In this document: positions 7,761 to 13,438 of the stretch, one piece after another
Layout: each line of letters starts with the position of its first letter
Numbering within the stretch: the first letter of the stretch is position 1
Assembly (NCBI GenBank): GCA_964602055.1
Contig: CAZRPU010000016.1
Span: forward strand, 1 to 35,812
Length of the DNA: 35,812 nucleotides
Source of the DNA: JACPLA01 sp964602055
GTDB lineage: Bacteria; Bacteroidota; Ignavibacteria; UBA10030
Direction of reading: 5' to 3'
Program-made: the position numbers and the translations under genes
Notes under the pieces: generated by a model
Told to the model about the DNA's origin: nothing
Databases searched by the model: none
What the model saw: the letters and a program-made list of their open reading frames with translations, nothing else

Positions 7761-8959
7761 AGAAGTTCTATTTCAACCGCGGTACCGGCGACTGGGTTCC
7801 GGACATCCTCCGGCAGGATGACAAGGCAATTTGCCTTCGATAAAGACGACAGGACGGCCGAGCTCTGCGAGCCGGTCGGCCTCACCTCAATTCGTCCTCC
7901 CTTCGACGAGAAAACTCCACGGACGAAATGCTTCTTTCCATCATTCTTCCGGAGATCCTCCATGAGGATCGCCTGGACCCGCACGGGGAGGCCCGGTTGT
8001 TCAACACCCGCAAGCCTCTCAAGGCCCGGCCTTACGAACTGACGATACGTGACCAGAGTTGAAACAGGATTTCCCGGAAGGGCGAATATGGGTTTCAAGG
8101 CTTTCGCCACACCGAATGCCATCGGCATTCCCGGCTTGATGTTGAGCTTCCAGAATTTCAATTCGACCTCGAGATCCTTGAGGACTTTCAGCATATAGTC
8201 ATGCTGACCCACCGATACTCCTCCTGAAGTAATCAAAGCATCTGCCTCCAGCCCGGCGGATATTTTTTGTGCCAGGTCATCAGGCCTATCCTCGGCAGTG
8301 CCAAGAAGGATCGCTTCATGCCCATCCTCTTTGAGCATTGCTTCGAGGGCAACGGCATTGCTGTTGCGAATCTGTCCCGGCTTGGGCTTTTGATTGAATT
8401 CGACCACTTCATTGCCTGTTGCGAGAATACCCACGCGAATTCTCCGGTGGACTTTCGCTGTTTCAACGCCCAGTGAAGCAAGAACCCCCATTGCGGCTGG
8501 ACCGATTCTCGTCCCTTTTTTTACAACAACAGCACCCGCAGCAACATCTTCGCCGCGCCGGCGAATATTTCTTCCACGCTCCACAACTGCCGAAACGACA
8601 ATATCGCCATTCCTCACTTTTACCAATTCCTGTTCTATCACTGCGTCGGCATCGGGAGGGATCGGGGCTCCGGTCGTAATACGAATGGCATTTCCCGAGT
8701 GCAGTGTATCGGGAAAGGGTCTTCCGGCAAAGACCTCCCCCTGCACCTGCAGCACGACATCACCCTGAGAGCCTGCGGTTTCTGATGCTCTAAGGGCATA
8801 TCCGTCCATTCCTGAGTTGTCAAAAGGGGGAATTTGATCGGAAGCAACTATGTCCTCGGCGGCAATCCGATGAAGGAGATCCCGCAGCTGAGCCGTTTCC
8901 GGAGGGACAGGAGAAAGGGATTGCAGAACAATCCGGCGTGCATCGTTCGCATTTGTCAT
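7757..8959 (-). CDS. moeA: Molybdopterin molybdenumtransferase
   Basis: Inserts molybdate into adenylylated molybdopterin to give active cofactor. The 400-residue protein shows MoeA hallmarks in order: PPFDNSGMDGYALRA near residue 45-60, GNAIRITTGAPIPPDADAVI, ILATGNEVVEF, the cofactor-binding TSGGVSVGQHDYM, and FALPGNPVSTLVTY, then a small C-terminal beta domain ending in VEIELL. In-frame ATG codons also exist at 9007 and 8974. ATG 8959 (MTNANDARRIV) is chosen because it gives the usual N-terminus and because a Bacteroidota-type -7 box (TATTTTTG, complement of 8975-8982) lies just upstream. It is the first gene of the cofactor/molybdoenzyme operon. Confidence 0.96.
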   Translation of the reverse strand: MTNANDARRIVLQSLSPVPPETAQLRDLLHRIAAEDIVASDQIPPFDNSGMDGYALRASETAGSQGDVVLQVQGEVFAGRPFPDTLHSGNAIRITTGAPIPPDADAVIEQELVKVRNGDIVVSAVVERGRNIRRRGEDVAAGAVVVKKGTRIGPAAMGVLASLGVETAKVHRRIRVGILATGNEVVEFNQKPKPGQIRNSNAVALEAMLKEDGHEAILLGTAEDRPDDLAQKISAGLEADALITSGGVSVGQHDYMLKVLKDLEVELKFWKLNIKPGMPMAFGVAKALKPIFALPGNPVSTLVTYRQFVRPGLERLAGVEQPGLPVRVQAILMEDLRKNDGKKHFVRGVFSSKGGRIEVRPTGSQSSAVLSSLSKANCLVILPEDVRNPVAGTAVEIELL

Positions 8960-8974
8960 ATTGAGGTTCAACAT

Positions 8975-9007
8975 CAAAAATATATCGATCCAGCCATGGA
9001 AAAGCAA
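8975..9007 (-). promoter_or_regulatory. Candidate Bacteroidota-type promoter of the moeA operon
   Basis: On the minus strand TTG (complement of 9005-9007) is followed after 22 bases by TATTTTTG (complement of 8975-8982), matching the -7 consensus TAnnTTTG with a spacing slightly longer than the 20 seen in two other promoters here. It would start transcription near 8969 and leave a leader of about ten bases before ATG 8959. Confidence 0.4.
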
Positions 9008-9086
9008 GGTGAGGAAGTGTGTAGAAATTACACTAAACGTCCGCTGAAGAATCCGTTAATCAGGGATGAAACTGTGGCACGACAAT

Positions 9087-9110
9087 GGTGGCCTCTTCGG
9101 AAGAGCCACC
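9087..9110 (+). promoter_or_regulatory. Hairpin covering the ribosome binding site of the integrase-like gene
   Basis: GGTGG (9087-9091), a bulged C, and CTCTT (9093-9097) pair with AAGAG (9101-9105) and CCACC (9106-9110) around a CGG loop. The 10-bp stem ends at the base just before ATG 9111 and buries the candidate ribosome binding site GGAAGAG (9099-9105). It could block translation, or as a near-perfect DNA palindrome be an operator site. Structure is seen in the sequence; function is inferred. Confidence 0.5.
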
Positions 9111-9785
9111 ATGAACACATCCGAAACAGATCTTCTGACATCCAGCGCCTCATCAGCGACCCATCGCTCATCACTCTGGTCCGAGCTTTACAATGCCGGG
9201 GTCGAGCACATGAACGACATGGTCCTCGAAATTCGGAGAATTGCTCCGGAGCCCGGATCGGTCGTTTTTCTCGATGTGAGATCGACGGACAGGGCGTCTG
9301 CAGAGGATCCCGTTCTTTATTCTGCCATTGACGTTCGCACGCACCTTCTGACAGCACTCCCTTACTTCACGGGATCGATTGCTTCTTCGCTCGATTTCCT
9401 GGGTTTCCTCCAGCGTTCATATCCTTTTCGCATTCAGAGAATCGTTACCCGCGCAAACAGAGTTTTCTCATCACCGGAGACGACACGTTCCCGCCATCGG
9501 TTCACCCTGACAGCCTTCGAGCTGGGAATTCAACATACTCTCTGCGAGGGACCGCTCGAAGATCTCTGCAATCTCCTTTCCCGATATTTTTTTGACGGCT
9601 CCCTTGGCGGCCTGCTGAATGCATCGAACGAGAGTCAGTTTCACCATCAACTGCAAAACTACCTCCGTTATCACAATCACAACAGGTCGTTTCCTTCTCT
9701 TGAAGGCAAAACGGCTCTTTCTTCTCTCCGTCAGTTTGCACCGTTCTCGTCGGTAACCCTCTTCGACCCTTTCATCGTCCGATGA
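9111..9785 (+). CDS. IS481-type integrase-core-derived protein lacking catalytic residues
   Basis: A 224-residue protein whose whole length follows the integrase core of IS481-family transposases: PGSVVFLDVRSTDR, LYSAIDVRTHLLTALPYF, FRIQRIVTRANRVFSS, FELGIQHTL, then LQNYLRYHNHNRSFPSLEGK. The first catalytic aspartate is kept (D55 in FLDVRS). The second, normally in T-D-N-G, is R114 (TRAN), and the position of the catalytic glutamate is about N154. No N-terminal helix-turn-helix domain and no terminal inverted repeats are visible. The frame is open and intact, so it is either a domesticated, non-transposing protein or a slowly decaying relic. ATG 9111 is preferred for its GGAAGAG ribosome binding site; ATG 9066 is an alternative. 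It is transcribed divergently from moeA. Confidence 0.75.
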   Translation: MNTSETDLLTSSASSATHRSSLWSELYNAGVEHMNDMVLEIRRIAPEPGSVVFLDVRSTDRASAEDPVLYSAIDVRTHLLTALPYFTGSIASSLDFLGFLQRSYPFRIQRIVTRANRVFSSPETTRSRHRFTLTAFELGIQHTLCEGPLEDLCNLLSRYFFDGSLGGLLNASNESQFHHQLQNYLRYHNHNRSFPSLEGKTALSSLRQFAPFSSVTLFDPFIVR

Positions 9786-9800
9786 AGCTGTAAATCGGTA

Positions 9801-9831
9801 TTGCTCTGTAGCCCCCGATTCCCTATATTTG
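9801..9831 (+). promoter_or_regulatory. Bacteroidota-type promoter of the antiporter gene
   Basis: TTG (9801-9803), 20 bases, then TATATTTG (9824-9831) fits the Bacteroidota sigma factor consensus (-33 TTG, -7 TAnnTTTG). Transcription would begin near 9837. The TTG that would otherwise be the only conventional start codon of the antiporter frame is this -33 element. Confidence 0.7.
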
Positions 9832-9908
9832 CACATCCTTCTGCGATCATCTCGAGATTTCTTGACGTATGGCTGTCGGCAGGACGTTCAGGCAGGTCAC
9901 TCTCTCGT

Positions 9909-9913
9909 AAGGA
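9909..9913 (+). promoter_or_regulatory. Ribosome binding site before a CTG start codon
   Basis: AAGGA lies 7 bases before CTG 9921 (4 bases before ATT 9918) and no ATG, GTG or TTG occurs in frame nearby, so this site decides the start of the antiporter. Confidence 0.5.
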
Positions 9914-9920
9914 ACCGATT

Positions 9921-11189
9921 CTGGAACACTCCGGCGTCATTATTTTTGTCGGGCTTCTCGTCTTTCTGGCGCACTTCTTTGTCGCCCTCTTTGAGCGTAC
10001 CAAAGTTCCCGATGTCCTCTATCTTATTCTTATCGGGCTCATCATTGGCCCCATTCTGGGAATCGTCAAGCCGGAGGATTTCGGGAAAGTCGGTCCGATT
10101 TTCACCACCATAGCCCTTGTCGTCATCCTGTTTGAGGGTGGACTCGAACTGAATATCGACAATCTCCGCTCCTCATTTCGGAGGACGGTCATAATGACCG
10201 TGCTCAGCTATTTTGTGGCAATGATCCTCCTCTCGAGCGCGGTTTTTCTCCTTACAGAGCTCACCGTTTTGCCTTCGGTCTTCGTCGGCGCGGTTCTGGC
10301 GGCGCCTGCTCCGGCTGTCATGATTCCCATGGCACGGCAGCTAAACCTCAAAGGCCATGCGCGCACCATTCTGACGCTTGAATCCTCTCTGGGTGAAGCT
10401 CTGGGGATCGTCGTCGCCCTGGCGGTCGTCGAGCTGATCCGACTCAGCGACATTCGGGTAGGCCGGCTCATCGGGACTCTCCTTTCGACATTTCTCTTCG
10501 CGTTGATCATCGGCGCCCTCGGCGGTTATACCTGGTCGATCCTCCTTCATCGCATGCGAGAGCTCCGTTATGCAATCTTTACAACACCGGCCTTCGTGTT
10601 TATTGTGTATGGTGTAGCGGAGTTCCTGGGTTTCAGCGGTCCCGTTGCTGCGCTCACCTGCGGAGTCGTACTGGGCAATTCAGAGATTATCAAGCTTCCC
10701 AAGTTCCTCCGCATGACTGTCTTGAAGCCGCTTCAGCACAATGAAACAGAGAAGATGTTCTTCGGGGAAATCGTCTTTCTGGTGAAGACATTCTTTTTCG
10801 TTTTCCTTGGGTTGACATTCCGCTTCACGGATCCCATTTCCCTTGCTGCGTCCATAGCATTCACCCTCGTCCTTCTTCTCTCGAGACTCATTGCAACGCA
10901 GCATTCGCTTGACCGTTCACAAACGCCGCTTTCTGATGCCTCCACTCTTGCGGTGATGGTACCCAAGGGGACCGCGGCTGCCGTTCTTGCTTCGATTCCG
11001 CTGCAACTGGGCCTTCAAGGGGGCATCGACATGCAGAACGTGGTGTATGGCGTTGTTGTCGTCAGTATTGTTTTCACTGCTGTCCTCATTCCCCTCATTG
11101 AGAAGACCCCCGTTGGGAAGCTCTACGAGTTTTTCCTGCCAATGTATAAGAAGAATCTCCCCGCCATCAAGCAGGAGTCAACCGGTTAG
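9921..11189 (+). CDS. Cation/proton antiporter (CPA family, NhaP/Kef-like)
   Basis: A polytopic inner-membrane antiporter with about 12 hydrophobic segments, starting EHSGVIIFVGLLVFLAHFF and containing KVPDVLYLILIGLIIGPILG (typical first half-repeat), FEGGLELN, ESSLGEALGIV and a closing VVVSIVFTAVLIPLIEK. It should exchange Na+ or K+ for H+. There is no C-terminal TrkA domain. The usual ion-binding aspartate region is altered: AAPAPAV stands where many CPA1 members have T-D-P, and G-E replaces N-D or T-D. The frame is open back to TTG 9801, but that TTG is the promoter -33 box. An AAGGA ribosome binding site points to CTG 9921 (or ATT 9918), giving 422 residues. It is a single-gene transcript before a tRNA. 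Confidence 0.88.
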   Translation: MEHSGVIIFVGLLVFLAHFFVALFERTKVPDVLYLILIGLIIGPILGIVKPEDFGKVGPIFTTIALVVILFEGGLELNIDNLRSSFRRTVIMTVLSYFVAMILLSSAVFLLTELTVLPSVFVGAVLAAPAPAVMIPMARQLNLKGHARTILTLESSLGEALGIVVALAVVELIRLSDIRVGRLIGTLLSTFLFALIIGALGGYTWSILLHRMRELRYAIFTTPAFVFIVYGVAEFLGFSGPVAALTCGVVLGNSEIIKLPKFLRMTVLKPLQHNETEKMFFGEIVFLVKTFFFVFLGLTFRFTDPISLAASIAFTLVLLLSRLIATQHSLDRSQTPLSDASTLAVMVPKGTAAAVLASIPLQLGLQGGIDMQNVVYGVVVVSIVFTAVLIPLIEKTPVGKLYEFFLPMYKKNLPAIKQESTG

Positions 11190-11199
11190 GACGGCTGCA

Positions 11200-11230
11200 T
11201 TGCCATCAAGATGTTTTTTTCGTATCTTTG
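11200..11230 (+). promoter_or_regulatory. Bacteroidota-type promoter of the tRNA gene
   Basis: TTG (11200-11202), exactly 20 bases, then TATCTTTG (11223-11230), the same layout as the antiporter promoter. Transcription would start near 11236, about 58 bases before the mature tRNA. Confidence 0.65.
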
Positions 11231-11293
11231 AAAGCTTCTCTCTCGAGAACCATCGTACAAAGGCGCTCGCGGGAGCCTGTTTTCCTCCACACT

Positions 11294-11370
11294 GGCGGGG
11301 TAGCTCAGTCGGTTAGAGCGTCGGAATCATAATCCGTAGGTCGGGGGTTCGAATCCCTCCCCCGCTACCA
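11294..11370 (+). tRNA. tRNA with CAU anticodon (probably elongator Met)
   Basis: A complete 77-base cloverleaf with encoded CCA (11368-11370). The acceptor stem GGCGGGG (11294-11300) pairs with CCCCGCT (11360-11366), with a G-T first pair. The D stem is GCTC/GAGC. The anticodon stem 11321-11325/11333-11337 has a T-T outer mismatch, and the loop ATCATAA contains anticodon CAT (11329-11330 plus 11328). The T stem encloses TTCGAAT. It is not initiator tRNA, since position 1 pairs. CAU is shared by elongator tRNA-Met and the TilS substrate tRNA-Ile2; the G-C pairs at acceptor positions 4 and 5 do not show the C4/C5 pattern of E. coli tRNA-Ile2, so Met is favoured. Confidence 0.95.
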
Positions 11371-11410
11371 GAAATCCCGACCGCTGTTGGTTCGGGTAGA
11401 CCAGTCAACG

Positions 11411-11448
11411 AATTCTTGATCATACCGCCGGTGTGGTCAAGAATTTTT
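11411..11448 (+). terminator. Terminator of the tRNA transcript
   Basis: A long hairpin: arm 11411-11426 pairs with 11430-11445 over 16 bp (two G-T wobbles) with a three-base loop, followed by TTT GT. It lies 40 bases after the tRNA and ends 11 bases before the tilS start. The tail is short, so some readthrough into tilS is possible. Confidence 0.8.
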
Positions 11449-11459
11449 GTATAGGACTG

Positions 11460-12878
11460 ATGCACATGCGAGGATTGGCGGACACATTCGGGCAACGATT
11501 CGAATCTTTCCTGAACGAACATGACCTCGTTCGTCCCGGCGACAGCGTCGCGCTGGCAGTCAGCGGCGGCATCGATTCCATGACCATGCTTCGCCTTTTT
11601 CTTGGACTTCGTGACACCTGGCATCTCCAGCTTTCGGTGGTCCATGTCAATCATGGTTTGCGGGGACGGGAATCGGACGACGATGAAGCCTTTGTGCGGA
11701 ATGCATCAGAGAGCGTGAGGATTCCTTTCCTCTCTAAAAGCATCGACGTCGGCCGGTATCAGGAAGAGCATGGGCTTTCCAAGCAGGAAGCAGCGCGCAA
11801 TCTTCGGTACGAAGCCATCGAAGAAATGCGCCTATCGTTGGGTGCCCGAAGCGTGGCGACTGCCCATCAGGCCAGCGACAATGCTGAGACGGTTCTTCTC
11901 AACGCCCTTCGCGGCACTGGCATTCGCGGACTTTCGGGAATCCCGCTGCGCCGGGAGCAGGGATCCGTGATCAGGCCGCTTCTTTTTGCGGATCGGGACC
12001 TCATCGCCGTTTATGCCTCGGAACACGGCGTAACGTTCCGGGAAGACTCTTCCAACGCATCGACGGCTTATTTGCGCAACACATTGCGCCATGTCGTTCT
12101 GCCGGACCTTGAACGGCTGACGCAGTCGAACGTTCTCGATTCGCTGAACAGAGTTTCCGCGGTCATGCGCTCGCTTCAGGAACGCGTGCAGCGAGAGGTG
12201 GCTGACCGGTTTCCGGCCATTGTTTCCCGCGAAGGGAACCGCATGCGGGTTTCGCTCGACGGGCTTTTGGGCGAACCGGCCTACGTACGAGAGGAAATCA
12301 TTTTGGAAGCCTTCCGCACCCTGGGGATTGAGCCATCGTCGCGCAAGATTCACTCGTGCCTCGATTTGGCCACCCGTCCCATCGGCCGCTATCTTCACCT
12401 GGCTTCCGCATGGTGCGTGTATCATGACCGCGGGGCTCTCGTTTTCGCCGAGCCACTGCAGACGAATGGCTTCTTTCATGATATTCAATCGGGAAAAGAA
12501 TACTCGTTTCAAGGATTCTCTTTTGCCTCACATATTCTCGATTCCCTCCCGGACATCAGCCATCATCCCGCCACAACCGAATTCGTCGACGCCGAAAAGC
12601 TCGGTGAAAGGCTTGTTCTCCGAAACTGGCGGCATGGCGATTGGTTTATCCCTTTGGGAATGGACCGAAAAAAGAAGCTGAGCGATTTCTTTACGAACAG
12701 GAAACTTTCTCTTCTGGAGAAACAGGCCACTCCAATTCTTGAATCCGACGGCTCAATTGTTTGGGTTTGCGGACTGAGGCTCGATCATCGGTTCAAAGTC
12801 ACTGCCGAAACACGGTCAGTGATTCAGCTCGATTTTTCAACATCCACCGACAATAAACGATGGCCCATTCCGTCATAG
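11460..12878 (+). CDS. tilS: tRNA(Ile)-lysidine synthase
   Basis: Ligates lysine to C34 of the CAU anticodon of tRNA-Ile2, changing its reading from AUG to AUA and its charging from Met to Ile. The 472-residue protein has the PP-loop ATP-binding motif AVSGGIDSM near residue 35, VVHVNHGLRG, ATAHQASDNAETVLLNALRG and FREDSSN, then a C-terminal region with LRNWRHGDWFIPLGM and KKLSDFFTNRKL of the TilS substrate-binding domain. ATG 11460 (or 11466) follows TAGGA; an in-frame GTG at 11433 lies inside the tRNA terminator and is unlikely. Its end overlaps hpt by 19 bases, in the widely conserved tilS-hpt-ftsH order. Confidence 0.97.
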   Translation: MHMRGLADTFGQRFESFLNEHDLVRPGDSVALAVSGGIDSMTMLRLFLGLRDTWHLQLSVVHVNHGLRGRESDDDEAFVRNASESVRIPFLSKSIDVGRYQEEHGLSKQEAARNLRYEAIEEMRLSLGARSVATAHQASDNAETVLLNALRGTGIRGLSGIPLRREQGSVIRPLLFADRDLIAVYASEHGVTFREDSSNASTAYLRNTLRHVVLPDLERLTQSNVLDSLNRVSAVMRSLQERVQREVADRFPAIVSREGNRMRVSLDGLLGEPAYVREEIILEAFRTLGIEPSSRKIHSCLDLATRPIGRYLHLASAWCVYHDRGALVFAEPLQTNGFFHDIQSGKEYSFQGFSFASHILDSLPDISHHPATTEFVDAEKLGERLVLRNWRHGDWFIPLGMDRKKKLSDFFTNRKLSLLEKQATPILESDGSIVWVCGLRLDHRFKVTAETRSVIQLDFSTSTDNKRWPIPS

Positions 12879-13414
12879 TCAATAACGAGAAATTCGATCT
12901 CTATCTTCCCGAAGAGAAGATCCGCGCGCGGATCAAAGAACTTGCCTCAGCCATCAACAAGGATTACGCGGGCAAGACCCCGATATTCATAGGGATTCTC
13001 AACGGATCGTTCATTTTCTTTGCGGATCTTATTCGCGAAATCACAATCGATTGCGAAGTCGACTTCCTGAAGCTTTCGAGCTATGGAGATGCAAAGATTT
13101 CTGCCGGCCAGGTGAAGCTGCTGAAAGATCTGAACTGTCAGGTCGAAGGACGCGATATTGTCGCCGTCGAGGACATCATAGACTCCGGCCTCTCGATCGA
13201 GTTCATCAAGAAGCTGATCCTGCGCGAGAACCCCAAGTCGTTTCGTGTTGTTACATTATTGTTCAAGAAGAGCGTGGCGAAAATCGATTTTCCCATCGAT
13301 TATGTGGGCTTTGAGATTCCGCCCGAATTCGTCATCGGCTATGGTTTGGACTACGCTCAAAAAGTTCGTAACTTACGCTCGATATATCGTTTATCGGCCG
13401 ACGGCCGGACGTGA
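12860..13414 (+). CDS. hpt: Hypoxanthine phosphoribosyltransferase
   Basis: Purine salvage enzyme forming IMP (and usually GMP) from base and PRPP. Length 184 residues is normal. The PRPP-binding motif VAVEDIIDSGLS lies at about residues 100-112; the flexible-loop region LKLSSYGD and the base-binding PEFVIGYGLDY are also present. It starts inside the 3' end of tilS (19-base overlap, no clear ribosome binding site), so it is translationally coupled. ftsH follows after 24 bases. Confidence 0.97.
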   Translation: MAHSVIVNNEKFDLYLPEEKIRARIKELASAINKDYAGKTPIFIGILNGSFIFFADLIREITIDCEVDFLKLSSYGDAKISAGQVKLLKDLNCQVEGRDIVAVEDIIDSGLSIEFIKKLILRENPKSFRVVTLLFKKSVAKIDFPIDYVGFEIPPEFVIGYGLDYAQKVRNLRSIYRLSADGRT

Positions 13415-13438
13415 CGTGAGGTTGTCAAGGAGACAATT

